DNA from: Paragordius varius
Lineage: Eukaryota > Nematomorpha
Direction: 5' to 3'
Assembly: GCA_964247055.1 (NCBI GenBank)
Contig: OZ176054.1
Coordinates: 9,114,001 to 9,178,000, forward strand
Length of the DNA stretch: 64,000 nucleotides
Shown here: in pieces, positions 10,138-24,400 of the stretch
Layout of the letters: each line of letters begins with the position of its first letter
Position numbering within the stretch: position 1 is the stretch's first letter
Translations under genes and position numbers: made by a program
The notes under the pieces: generated by a model
Seen by the model: the letters and a program-made list of their open reading frames with translations, nothing else
Databases searched by the model: none
What the model was told of the DNA's origin: nothing

Positions 10138-13100
10138 TTATGATTTGTTTGAGTTTGGCAAAGTTATGTTAGATTGGGCGGCCATAATGTGTCTTGGAGA
10201 GTCTGCAAATATATATTTGAGTTTAAATGCCTCGGCCAATATCATGCTAATTTCTTTTTCTGCCCAATGTCTGGTTGGCAAATTTTGTATAAGTAGCATA
10301 ATGCCCTAAATTGTTTGAAAGCAAAAATATGGTAGATATTAAAAATATACGGTGTAAATATAAAAGTCCAAGTTTTAAATGGTGTTATCGGTATTGAAAA
10401 TCCGTGAAATAGTGGTAAATTAAAATCTAATTCGTCAATAGTAATCGTAAACCAGTTTCGTGACAAAATTCTAAATACTTATGATAACCCCAAATAGTAA
10501 AAAAATCATATTTAATCCATAATTTTTAATATGTTATATTTAATAGCTGTTGTATCTACTATATTGTCTTTTATTGAAAATAAACTTTCATTTTTCTGCG
10601 AAAATTTATTACTGTATGTTTAATCTATTTATAAACATATAAGTATGTATTATCTAAACACATGCTATCGTATAAAAAATAATATTTTCAAATATTATAC
10701 TTGGAAATCTTTTTCATTCAAAAGCCTTTGAGACCAATCATTTAAAAACGCCGCACACACATATAAATGGAAATGGGAAAATCCATCTGGTTCTGACTAT
10801 AAAATAATGCATTTTAATAAACGTTTGGAATAGTTTTATTCTACTGCAAATATAGTTTCAAACATTGCCACACCAGGAACATTTATATTGGGGGTTTCAA
10901 AAAATTTAAATCACATAAATCATATAGTATACAAAAAAATAATTGTCAAATTTTTTTCATAAAAAAAATAATTTTTCACCAAATAAGTATCCCAAAGTCT
11001 GATGGAACATTTGAGAGGAATTTCACGCATCAAAAGATTGTTCATCCACCGAAAAGAAAATTGTAAAAATTCAACTTCATTGTTAGTGAGATGATTGTAG
11101 AGTGATGCTTAATAAAGTAAAAAATATTTGATAAATAATGGAAATTTCGTTTTCAATGGTAAAATAAAATGGGTTATTAATTATAAATTAGTTTTAAATG
11201 CATATAATATTTTGACTAATTATTAAAAGTTTATATGCATTATAATTAGACCAATGTATTAAAAAATTTGAATATTGAAGCGATAAAACAAATACAAATA
11301 AATTTTATAAAAAAACATTAAAATTGAGACTATTAATAAAAACAGTCAAATTCACAATTATTTGTTATTAAAAATAAATAATGTAAAAAATTTAAAAAAT
11401 ATTCGTTTAGATTGGGTTAGGTTTCTTAAAATTTAAAAAAAAAATTATTTATTTACAAGTAATTTATTTTATATATTCATACCATTAATACGGGATATTA
11501 AATGCTTTAAAGAATTGACCTTTGCTTGTATGCCAGGTTGAGCAAACGTATAATTATCCTAGAAGATTTAAGAAAAAATATTGAATCAAATGTAAGTTAA
11601 CTGAATAGATACTGGTTATTCAAAATTATATTTTAATAAAAATATGTAATATAAAAGCTTAATTAAGGTTTAACTTATTTAAAAGTAAATTTTTAATCAC
11701 AAAATATGATGACCCATTATTTTTTTAAAGATTTAAAACTAAAAAGCTAAAAAAAACTTTTATAACTAGTTAATTAAGAAGAAAAATAAGTAAATGTTAG
11801 AATTATTTCAATAAAACGTATTTAATCAACTAGTTTCTATTTGGTTGAGTTCCAAAGAATTTTTCGCCAAAAATATTTTTGAGTTATTGTTTTTCAATCA
11901 AATGATCACACTTTTTTAATTCAGGTATAACTTATTATTTTGAAATTATCGATAAAATTTTACAAATAAAGCTTATAAACTTTAAAAATATTTACATGCT
12001 GCCTTAATTCAAATATAGGAAAACAAGATTCAAATAAAATACAAAATAAGGTTTACCTTGTAACAACTTCAAAAACCAGAAAATTAATTAAAAAATCATT
12101 CTTTCAAATCCAAATTAAAACCACAGTTCCAAAAATGACCGATTTTCAAAAAACTAATGATTCCGGTCCAATTAATAAAAATATAAAACTTTTTTGATAT
12201 ATAACGGATTTTGTATTAATTTCGTTTATGTACCTGAATACCATTTAAAAGGTAAGAAACACACCAAAAACTATCAGCTTCCAAATTTTGACGTGTTTCA
12301 AGAGACAAGGTATTAATATCAAACGTATCTACACTGGTACCTAAAATATTTTGTCAATAAAAAATGATGGAAAGACCCAAAACTTATTTTGTTATATTGG
12401 CGTCATTTTTTATTTCCTAAATTAGTAAATCAATGAAAAAGCATCCAATTTGAAAATAAAAATATTGTCCTTAATTCAAACGTATACTATGATTAAACAG
12501 CTCGAATCTACAGAGATAATTTTTTGTGCATGATTTTAGTTTTTGTATTGCTTCTGAAATAACCGTATACCTATACAAAAATCTCAATCCACACTATTTT
12601 TACCAAATATTGTATTAATTATTATTATTTATATTATCGATTCGGAAAAATTTCCTATATTCCATTGTTTTCTGAAATAAACTAACCTGCTGGTACATAT
12701 TCAGATAGAAAAACAACAAAATATGGTGTGACCAAATCATTTATGCCCTGGACATAACCACTAGCGGGGTGTCGCATTGCCCATATGTAAAGGATGCGTT
12801 CAAAGATCTAACATAAAATCATGGGAGAATAAACCTTAGTAATAGTAACAATAGGTATACCTTTTTGAAACTATAATATTTTTGATTTTCTATATAGATA
12901 TATATAATTAAATTAAAATTTTTTAAAATTTATAATGTATATTAGCTTTGTGTTTTCATTAAATCTAATTACAAAGAAATTTCCAATATCCATATTTTCA
13001 AATAATATCAATCTAAAAACAATATGGTTGACTATAAAAATAATTTCGGGAAAATATCGAATTTCTGGTATGTTTTAAATAAGATCTACTCTAACATCAA

Positions 13101-14740
13101 ATTAAGATTTCCGATAATAAAGGCAATATCCGTATTAAATTGCCTTTCCAAATCAACCTAAAATTTATCCGTCTATAAAACTTTTTTTACATTATATTCC
13201 ATCGTAATATAAAAAATAATATTAAGAAATAAATATTTATATTAAAATATTTTTCGTGTCAATAAAAAGTTTAAGGTAAAAAATTTTTTAATAATTACCA
13301 AAGTTTCATTAGTTCTGGGAAACGTTAGAAAGATTTGTGTTTAAATATAATATATATCGATTTTACAGTTTAGCCTACTAAAAAAGAGAAAATCATAGGA
13401 AAATAATGCAAAATTTATAAAAAACTCAAACTTAAAATTGCACTTTATAATAAAAACCTATATTTTGGCAAAATATACCTCTTGTACGGTCGTTAATTGG
13501 AAAAGGTCGATGAGAGGATTCATTCTCGGGATATCTATATGAATCTAATAAACGCAATTAAGTTGCAATAAACTTGTCTATACATATCTTTGTGGATATC
13601 ATCGAAACGAGTTGGATAATATTTTTCTACAAAATTTAGGTACTCTTTTCGTTTACGAGTCAACACTTCTGCCCTCTGATCCAATGAGGTAGGGATATAA
13701 TGCTATTATTGTTTTTAATGGATGAATTATGTGTAATATAATAAATAATTAAAACAGGTAAACGCTACAATGCTATTTAATTTCTTATTTAAGGAAGTTT
13801 GGAAGATGTGCATTCGGCAAAATCATTCTATAAAAGAGTATAAGCCAAATTGATCGATTATTAATTTACATAATGTCATTTTGCTTTGTTGTTATCGGAA
13901 AAAAGGCATCCTAAATTTTGAATTATAAAAACTTTTATGTGATCAACTTAAATAAAAAAACTGCAGCCATAATCAGAAAACAAACCATATTTATATAAGA
14001 CAAATAATTATTTTTATAATATCTATTATAAGTAAATCAAAAAATCATTCTTTTCAAAAAAATTATTTTGAAAAAAAAGTAAACATTGCTACCGATAAAA
14101 GTTTCCAGACCGTTGGACGAAACTTGGGGTTTACACCAGACCAACTCAATTTCGATAATTCAGCTAGGAAAATAAATTATATATTCATACACAGGTCAAG
14201 ATTATTGGAGTGCAGTAAAGTATTTAATTTTTCAAATTTGATATTATCTTGTTCTGAAGCCAATAACCGATTTGCAGTTTTATAGGCATTGCCAATATTA
14301 GTTGGTAATGATAAAGACTTAATTTTTGAGTTTGCTTGTGCGTGATTAGGTGGGGTAAGGGAATTAAGCATAGATAATGGAGGATACAAACCATCTTTTG
14401 TGCTATTATCCAGGGTGTTTTCTGATGTACGAGGTATATTATTTAGATCATTTGGCATTTCGATGTGAGAACACTCATTTATATCTATTATATCCCATGC
14501 ATCATCTAACGATTTTTGAAAAGCGTGAAATTCAGCTATACGTTAAAAAATTGGGTAATACTTTTTAATTTATTATTTGGAGTATTGTTTCTACAAATTA
14601 TACATATTATATTTACTTTGTATCTAATAAATGGGCGAGAGGTGGATGTTGTGCACCATATAATGTAATCATAAGCCTAAATTATCTAAATTGGAATACT
14701 TATTTTTATTTGATTCCTTTATGTGACCAGTGTCATTCAT
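10138..14740 (-). CDS. TBC1D22: TBC1D22-type Rab GTPase-activating protein
   Basis: A TBC-domain RabGAP; vertebrate TBC1D22A/B are Golgi-associated. Exons: 14740-14700, 14676-14617, 14590-14562, 14535-14191, 14163-14093, 13702-13574, 13544-13479, 12807-12687, 12340-12234, 11558-11483, 11107-10980, 10796-10701, 10305-10138. All phases join, giving 478 residues (human about 500). Visible matches: LYGAQHPPL near residue 20, FHAFQKSLDDAWDI near 45-60, then TBC finger motifs IHIDIPR (IxxDxxR, catalytic Arg) and GYVQGIND (YxQ, catalytic Gln), DSFWC, FRWMNNLLMRE, LWDTY, DGFSHFHLYVCAAF, QNLPTRHWAEKEI and YIFADSP at the C-terminus. Five of the N-terminal introns and one in the TBC domain are 23-29 nt; the rest are about 390-1420 nt or shorter. 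Start codons of this gene and VPS37A are 55 bp apart. Confidence 0.95.
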
Positions 14741-14795
14741 GTGTCAAGTAGCAGTAATAACATACATTTTTTAGGCATTCAATATCGCATATGAA
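14741..14795. promoter_or_regulatory. Shared 55-bp upstream region of TBC1D22 and VPS37A
   Basis: The two start codons (ATG ending 14740 on minus, ATG at 14796 on plus) face away from each other with only 55 bp between them, so transcription of both genes must start here or inside the other gene. No TATA box is obvious among the AT-rich bases. A bidirectional promoter is inferred from the layout only. Confidence 0.5.
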
Positions 14796-17700
14796 ATGAG
14801 TTGGCCTGTAAATTGGCTTTTTGGTTCTTCAAAACCTTCGGTTAATTCGTTTGCCCATTATCAAAAAATTAAACAAATTGAGTCTATTAAAAATCAATTT
14901 CCTCAGTATAATTTATTCCCTAATTTTTTTAGAATATCTGAAATTAATTCGTCGGAATACAATTTACCCATAGAATTACCAAATAAAAATATAATAACTT
15001 TAAACATGTAAATACGCCAATTTAAACTTTAGTGTTTTGCCAAACGAATATCCGAATGAAAAACCTATAATTAAAGTTAACCCACCTTATAAACATGCAT
15101 GGATAGATGAATCCCTAACTTTAAATGCTAGCCCATGGCTAAAAAAAGTTTATAAATATAAATTATTTATTTCTAGTATATGCCTAGTATTGAACTCGTG
15201 GACATAATTAAAAATATTATTGGTGAGTTTTACAAAAATCCACCTATTCCATTGTTACCACCTCGGTATATAATAGTCAATCATTTAAAATTTATATTTA
15301 ATCAAATACATGCGTAGTGTACCTTATCCGTTTTAATTTAATATTTTTGTCTCCTGTTCCGTATTTTAAGTTTTTACACAAATGACTACTTGTCTAAAGA
15401 AGTTTTTGCGGGGATTTTGGTTGCATTGCTTTTTGGGTTTAGTTTTTATTGTTCCGGTTTTTTAGAGAATGTAAACAAATTATTTAAATATAAAAAATTT
15501 CACGTTCTTGAAAAATAACTAAGATATTTAAAGATTCATTACACTATAATAGATATCAAAAATAAGATACAAATATCATTATCAACATAAAGGGTAGGGC
15601 TCCGAATTCGGATTTTCGTACCACGAAGTAATTCATTTTCACAATATTTATACTTCATGGTAATTTGAGGCGATTTTTTTACGTAACACATGCCCTTGTG
15701 TAAAACTAATAATTTTACAGATCATTAGAAACTGGCCTTTGTTGGCGCATTTTCATGCCCCAGCCAACACCGCAGGAAGGTGGCAATAGGATTAAAATAT
15801 TTTTTTGGTGACACGTTTCGATTCTAAACTCTAATGCAACTGTTTTTTGCACTTATCTATATTATTATATATATGTGAGAGTTTATTAATATTTTATTTT
15901 TATAGTGCAATAGATAGTATAAACGTATATCCCGACATATTCAGTTTAAATGATCCAAACCATAATAATAATTTGCATTTGATTTCCACTACGTCTGGCA
16001 CTGTTATGGACCAAACCTATGCCAATATCGTTTCAAATCATGTAATCTTAACGAAATAAAATTTAATTATTGTATTTTGCTTTATAATGGTTTTTATAGA
16101 CATATTTAAAAATTATTTAATTTTTGAATAATTCCGTATGTTTTTTAGAAAAATTTATTATAAGACATTTTCTTGGTTTGTCACAAACATATATATATTG
16201 TAATGATACTGTTTGGCAAAAAATATATATTAAGGCTGTTAACCAATATTTTATTTTTTTCAAATGACTCACATGGCTGTATATTTAAGAAATTAAAAGT
16301 GTATTTAATTATTTTGCGTAAAAATTACACCCACAAATTTGCTGAATTTGGCATTGAGATAAAATCTTCATTTTTAATCTCTGTTGTAATTTTCATTCTT
16401 ATCTTATTATATTAGCCCTTCTATAAACTCATTAATTATATAAAATTCAAATCGCCTCATTAGTTACAATAAATTTTTAAAGCATTTCCTCTTAATATTT
16501 TATGGCAAATTTCATGAAAAATAGAATAGACCTAAAATCCCTTCACTTGAACATACCGTTGCTAAGAAATATGAAATGCCCACTATTCCTGTCGAATATA
16601 CCCAATTAGATAATTTAGAGTAAAATAATATATATATATATATTATACATATATTACATACTGTAAGAATAAATTTTTAAAGATAAAATTAAAAACTAAA
16701 ACGATAATATTTTTTTGTAAACCATGTATGTATTTTAAACCTTTATTTTATATAATTTTCGTTTTGGGTTACAAACTCACTATTAGCGATATAAATTGGT
16801 GACATTTTTAATTATACATTTCACAATTCATATTATTTTGTGTTATATAAAATAAATTAAATATTATAAATATAGTTTACTTTATATTAATCTTTTAGTG
16901 TTTACGCTTTATCTTTTTTAGTTTTTAGATACATATTTTAAATGAGATCAATGAATTGATACTTTGTTGTTTGTATATTTTTTAATTTTTATTAATCACC
17001 AAAACATTAGCGCTAAAACTATAGAATTGATTGAAAAATAATTATACAAATATATAATATTAAAAATATTTTAAAAAAATAAATTATAGATGTTTGAAAA
17101 AAATGCAACTTATTGATAGATAATCTTAATGTTTTAACATAAGTTTGGGGAAACTGTAAATTAAAGGAAACATAAATTATATAAATGTAAACTATAAAAA
17201 ATTTTAATATAATTGTTTTATTATATAAATTGATCTATCAATTAGCGCCAAAACATTGAAGGAATTGAATGAAGATGATGGAAAATTAATTGAATTAATA
17301 AGTCAATTGCCTCAAATTAAAATTCTTAGCAAAGACAGAGAAATTTTTTTGGATAATATTGAAGAGGAAGCTAGTATGTATATTTTGAAATTTTTGATAT
17401 AATAAAATGGTAAAATTGGTTTTTACCAGTATACATTATTAGATGATAGATAATTGGTTGTTTTATCATTTTTTACACTATTTTTAACATAAAATGTTAT
17501 TGTGTCTAAAACTTAACTTTTATTTTATTTATTTTGCAGGTGTTTATATTTTTTGTATTATCTTTAATTTATTATTTTCAAAATGTTATATTAAATTTAC
17601 GTATTTGTTATCTTTGTAGAAAATAATTTGACATACAAACCCATAATTGAACAAAAGAAATCTCAGCTTAATCAAAAGGTTTTGTTTTAGCTAATAAATT

Positions 17701-18407
17701 TTTCAGATTAGCCAAATAAATGAATGTAAGAAAGAACTTACAGAATTGGTGGAACAAATGAAAACGATAGCAGACAAATATGATCCAACTACTCTTTGTC
17801 TAAATTTTAAAATTGCATCGAATCATGCCGAGGAAAGGAGTGATAAATTATACCAAGAATTTTTACAGGGTTGATATCATATATTTTTATCGATGTTAGG
17901 AGATAATTCTATATTATTAACTATAATTTCGAAAAAAGATATTTACAGCTAATAAGGTTATGCTTTTTATATCACATAAATTTTGAGGTATAATTTAATC
18001 ATTTAAAACAGTAAAAATATGTATTTTATAAAGTCTATATACATGTTAATTTATTTACACTCCTCTTAATGCTAAAAATGAATTTTTATCCATAAAATAT
18101 GCTATATAAACTGTTTTGATTATTATTCATATATTGAATTCAGATTTAATCCTTTATTATATTTGTAGGGAAAATGAAAATTGATAAATTCTTAGCCACA
18201 TTTTTGAAACAACGCAAGGTTAAATTATAAATAGTACAATTTATATATTAATTTATATTTAGACACTTGAGGTTTTATATCGTTTTTAATTAATTAATTA
18301 CTATAATAACCTTAATGATATTTTAGACGAGTCATTTGCGTAGAATCAAAGAAGAAAAGTTGCATCAATTGTATCAACTTAATCCCCATCATTATAATCA
18401 AAAATAA
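14796..18407 (+). CDS. VPS37A: VPS37A, ESCRT-I subunit
   Basis: ESCRT-I component for ubiquitinated-cargo sorting into multivesicular bodies, partnering TSG101 and VPS28. Exons: 14796-15007, 15033-15147, 15177-15265, 15906-16041, 16525-16619, 17246-17373, 17620-17678, 17707-17869, 18169-18218, 18327-18407; phases all agree, 375 residues (human 397). The N-terminal ~145 residues match the UEV-like domain of VPS37A (MSWPVNWLFG, IVLPNEYPNEKPIIKV, EFYKNPPIPLLPP). A linker carries YEMPTIPVEY, and the C-terminal half is the coiled Mod(r) domain: LNEDDGKLIELISQLPQIK, NNLTYKPIIEQKKSQLNQK, FKIASNHAEERSDKLYQEF, KMKIDKFLATFLKQR. Three introns are 25-29 nt; others run from about 110 to 640 nt. It converges on CDK5RAP3, with 67 bp between the stops. 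Confidence 0.94.
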
Positions 18408-18474
18408 TTTATTGAACCCCATATTTATATATATATGATTAATTAATAAATTTTTATGACATCATTAACACACA

Positions 18475-21400
18475 CCAATTATATTGACCGGTCGTTTGTT
18501 ATAGAGCAGCGAAATCTCTTTTTCAATCTAAAAATTTAAAATATTGTATAAATGTATAATATCAAAGGAATATGAAGCACGAAAAAAAAGACTGAAAATA
18601 AAAGGTTTATATAACCACAATACCTTTCATTATTTGCTAAATGACAAATAAGTACAAGCGGTAATAATAAGTTAAAAACATTTATATAAATTCTAAATTT
18701 TCTCTTAACCAATTTATAAATTTTTAACTGGCATACAAACCTATGTTATAAGACATTTTAATTGATTTTGAAAGCTTTTGTGAAAAACAAAAAATCGGTT
18801 TGATTAATAGGGTCAATAGCGGTTAAATCATTGAGTCTTATATATATAATCATAGAAACTTAAATTATTATTATAAACAAAAATTACATTTTATAACTTA
18901 AGCTGCACAACAAATCTTAAATTAAATTCACTTTTTAGGTCAAAGCAAAAGACTTAGGTTCCTGGGGGCAAAGCTATATTAATTTTTAGTGTGAATTACT
19001 ATAAATTATTTATTATTTAATTATTGGCAGATAGCATTTCCAGTAACGAGTTAATTATTGGCGCAAAGTTGATGCATATAAATATGTGTGATTCCTTTCT
19101 CTATTTTAACCAAAATAAGTGTTTACTGTTGCTATCTGGCAATAATGAAAAAATATTGCAATTTATATGTACTAACATTGTAAATATCTGCCCAATTTAA
19201 ATAATGAAATAGTATAAAAAATGTGTTACCCTTTGTTTAATAATTTTGTTTTGTTTAATTAAGTCGGCCTGTTTATTAGCGTAAATTTGGGTCGCTTTTT
19301 CCAAATCTTTGCCCTTTAATTCCATTTCTTCTGCTAAGGTACGCATTTTATCTGCATGTGCCAATTTTCTTTTCAGCCCATCGCAAATTTTGTCAATATA
19401 TCTTAGGTAAATGGAAAATAAATGTGTGATAATATAACAAATCGATAATGTTTTGTATAAAGTTTGTGGATATTTTAACAAAAAGTAAACTGAAAATATT
19501 AAGTAATTATGAATATTTTGTTAAAAATTGCGTACATCAAATAAATGGTTAAAAATAATGTGTGTTTGTTTCCTCCTTGTTAGTGCTCATCAGTATAAGT
19601 ATTTGAATTGGTGTGTTAATATTTCGATATATAACAACAACGATTTCGGTCTAAAAGCAATTTAGGGGTAATACGAAATTACATTTAAATAAACGAAACT
19701 ACTCTAAAATTTTTTAAAAAAATGTTCGGTTCCAACCAATTTTTTTCGCAACATTGTCGACTAAAATGTATAAAATAGTTGGATGGTATGTATGAAATGA
19801 TATGAAAATTGAATAAAATTGTGTTGCACTGATGAGCGCTAACAACCAGAAAACTAGTTGAACCATTTTAAAAAAAAACCAACACATTTTACTATATTGT
19901 ATATTTTTAACGACAAGTCAAACGAAAAAATGTTTCTTCCCCAAAAAATATATATTTAGTATTAGAATACCCAGGATCATCCAATATCATAAAGCAACTC
20001 GTAACTTCCGTATTCAACGTTAAATAACTGATGAATTTATCCACGTTTTTTAAATATGAGTTTATATTTGATAATTGTGCATTTTTTGAAGAATGAGCTA
20101 TATGTTCATTATCTTTCAAAAATTTGAAGAATGATTCAAATTTGGGTTTGTTGGTCAAAGTTTCATACAAGATTTCAATGCTTTTGCTAGCATCCGAGCC
20201 ATTTTGAGCGTAATAGGGTTCAAAATTTCGTTCTTGTAAAAAGGCTTGCAACTAATATAATAAATTTATAAAAAATTATGTTTTGTCTAATTTAAAACAA
20301 AATAATCTTTTGGAAATTTTGACCGTTTCAAATGAACTTTCCTAATAGTTTAAGACACTGGCCGACCTTATTTGTTCATGCTCCAGCAAATTGAAAAAAT
20401 TCCTGCGCCCCCTTCCCCACAAAAAATATATAAATTAAAATTTTTTTATGATATTGATAATTTATATTCAATTAGATCCTTGAATCTGCAATTGTAGAAT
20501 TATTTTTTCCATATCGGAACAAATCTTGATTTTCTCCCCCCTGAGATCCGTATAAACTTCAATTTGTTAATAGTTTTCTTTTTAATTAAAACCAACAAAT
20601 TTTTCGCGCTCCTCCTAGATTTTTCTGCGGCCCCTTGGGGGGCGTTGTTCTCATTTTGGAAACCACTGGTTTAAGAGATAGTATAAATTGAAATCACACA
20701 ATATAAGATTACATTTTATAACGTAACAGAATAAGAAGAGGTACAATATGTAACGATCTAAACTTTTGATATAATTAAGGGAATTTTTTTTCACAAATAT
20801 TTCGTACCATTAATTTTCAGGTGATGGTTTATAATTTGCGTGATAGATCAACAGATCCAAATTATTTCTGTATTAAGTGAATGACTAGCTATTTATAGAA
20901 AATTTGATATTTCTGAATTTCGTGCTACTTTTTCAAAAACATGATATTTTCCTAAATATTTAATAATATTTTATAACTATTTCGCCTTTGTGAAAAAAAG
21001 AGTTCCGGTACCTATTAGTGAAAAAATACTTATTATATTAAGGAAATTATAATAAGGTACAGAAAAATGCGTATTTAACGAAAATCACGTTTGTAACTTT
21101 TTTACTGCAACAAAAACGAACCTCTTTCAATTCATGTAGCAAATTCGTTCGGACACTCTTTTTGCTCAATATATAGTTGTCATAATTTAATCGGGATACG
21201 GTTTGTTTATCGTCATTTTCTATGTAGAATTAAATAATATAGCATGATATTATAATTATTTAACGGATGATTAATATGCCTATATTGTAATTTTAAATGC
21301 TAAAATTATGTAGTTTACCTATGATTTATTCCAACAATATAATACATAATTTAAAATTGAATAATACCTGTTCCTTCTTCAAGAACTTCGATTCCAAATT

Positions 21401-24400
21401 CGTCACAGGCTTTTTGAGTTTCATTCTAAAAAAAATTACTAATATATTTAAAACTTTGGGTGGGGTCATAAAAAGGTCCCACTTGATTAGTAAGTCAAGC
21501 GTGGCAAATTGAGCAAGTTTATTTGAAGATCGGTAATAAAAACACTTAAGTCAAGTTTTTTCCTTATGAATGTAACAATTTTTTGCCACCCAAATATTTT
21601 ACGGAAATTATTTGGATCATTTTCAGCCATAAATGAAATAAACAGTCAATACAATATGCATTTAATGAAGTTTTAAACTCAGTTGTACGTATTTTATTTA
21701 ATATTATAGATTTTTCTAATATTGAGCCCGGTTACTAAAATTTTAAGTTGATAAAACCATTCGCCCTCACACTTTCTATTATTTTACCACACTACTCATT
21801 TTGTTAAGAGTCCAATTGCACATAAAATGGAAAGATGTTTATACAATATATCATATTATTAATTTTAATTGATTATGAATATTACATTTGAAATAAATTT
21901 ATGATGAAATAAACTCTTTATATGTTTTAATGGTAATGTAACCTTTAGCATTTATTATTTTATGTAAAACGAAGATTTGACAATTTAAACAAGATTAACA
22001 CGTTGACGGACAGTAGGAACAAGCGAAGTTCGAAAATTGACACTATATGTTTTTGTGATTTTTAGAATGTTAGTAGTATAGTTTTACTCTTTCTGCTTAA
22101 CTTCAACCTAAAAAGATGTTTTCAAAACACGACACTATGCTTCTACGTATACGCCAGTAAGTGCACATTTGTGCTGCTATAGCCATAGTGTCTAAAAACG
22201 ACCGTTTCGTTTTGGACGGCTATAGCAGTCATGCCACATTGTGAATTTCGCTTTGACGGCTATAGCCGCAATTGTCCGTCAATGTGTTAATATTTAATTA
22301 TTATTTTTAAGATATTTTCTATAATCAAATTTTTTGTGGGATCACGAAATCAATTAATCTAACATTTTATATGCATTGTTCTTAAGTATTAGCAAAGTTT
22401 CTCCGAAAATTCCTCTTTTGTATTTACCCAATTTGAATAGGTAAATTATCCAAAAATTATCAAATAAACACTATATAACATTAAGAAAGTTTTAATTACA
22501 TATAAAATCTAATATCCATATTTTTAGATCTGTCAAGTGTGCCCTACACCACACTTGCAAAATCTTTAAGTTTTACTTAATCATATAATTTTTTATCACC
22601 TCCAAAAGTTTTCTGGCTTGAATTAAGTGGTCTAATGTTAAACTTTATCACATGAAAGCCATGACTTGAAAAACTTGCAAGTCAATTCAAAAAAAAATTT
22701 TTTTATTACTCCACCCATTGTATTGGTTGGGCTAGAATCACTATTGATCGAATTCATTTAAATAAATTTACGCCATGAAAATAAAAATTGTTTAAATTTT
22801 GGCTCTGAATATTTTGTAAAAGTACAATTAAAACATATCTTAAACCAAAAGATCTATGGAATATAAAACATATTTCATGCTAATTCAAAATATACCCGGT
22901 TAAGTCAAGGGGTTAGGATAAATTACCTTAATTAATCAAATTGATAATTTGATAAATTACCTTAATTAATCAAATTGATGCGCTGCTTTTTAGTTTAAAA
23001 AAATATTGTTAAATAATATTTTGCACCGGAAAATATGCCTTTAAAAGGAAATTTTTGCAATATTATACGTTTTTGCTGCAGAAATAAAAAATTTTAATTC
23101 ATGAAAAAGCCATACCGTTATATTTTTATCTGATTGAAGATATATTTTTTCTATTGGCAATGATAAGAGTTCATGGATTTGTGGTAATACATTTTTATAC
23201 ATATCCCCATCACTAAATAATTAATATATATACGTTAGATTTATTAAAATTTGGCCATCATATATAATACATATGGTAATATATATGGCGATTGGCTAAT
23301 CAACAATATATTTTGACATTTCTATATTAATTTAATTATTTTAATTATAGCTTAATTTATTTCAACACAATTTTTAAAATTTATTTCTAATTAAATTAAT
23401 GCTTTAGACTTTAAAGTGTCAGTTTCTCTTTGAAAGTATTTGTCGCATGCTAAAATATTTTAATCTAACTTAATTTGTATGATCAATTTAGTTTTGCAAA
23501 GCAATATTTATAATACATTTTAAATAAAGAACACGCTTAAAAAACATCTTTCTCAAAAAAATTATAAGGTTAATGCGACTGACTTCTGTAAAAATGAGTT
23601 TCTGCACATTGTTTAATAGAACAAGAGCCATCGGCTATATCAAAAAAATTTAAATATAAAAATAAATACCAAATATTTTTGATTTCTGACAAATATTCAA
23701 TGTAAAAATTTTGAGAAGATCGAATCGCTTGAAGGTTTTGATTAATCTGCATTAAAATGGATGGCAAATTGTTAAGACATTGACGCAGCTCCAATTCGAA
23801 ATTGTGTCCCTTAATTATCGTTACGAAATAATTACCTTTATGTTAAGAGCTTTGCATTCATTATTAAAGTCATTCAGAGATAAATTATGTTTGGCTTTTA
23901 ATTCTTCAACCCTTTTGGCATTTGTCTTATAAAATATATAAATTTAATACAGAAATATTTTCATTCGCCTTGCTCGTTTCTTTCTTTAAATAGGGGATTT
24001 CATAAGCACAATTTGCTGCTAATAATTGAGCCATGTGATCTAATTATATAAGATATATATTACAAAGATAAAGCTTGTCCTTTTCCATAAGATCCAAAAT
24101 TGATTTCAATTCCTATAAATTAATATGAAACTAAACATTCATATAATCTGACTCATATTTTCCAAACATATTTTTATTTTCGCTGTCCTGCTTTTTAGTA
24201 AAATGCAATTTTATTTCGGGGTATGATAGCACTAAAATATTGATTATAAAAATACATGAAATTGGTATAAATTCACCAAACATTTTGTCAAAATTCCTCA
24301 ATTTATCCTTTAGATCATCAATGTTTTGAATATTTTTGCAAACTTTCCTGCTTAAGAGCCAGTCTAATCAACTTTAAATATAAAAAACCTGTTAATTTAT

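Noticed and set aside
10106-10466. ORFs on both strands around 10106-10466, including a minus-strand one starting MSRNWF
   Set aside because: The true frame here is the last TBC1D22 exon (10305-10138), which reads QNLPTRHWAEKEI; the other frames do not match the family.
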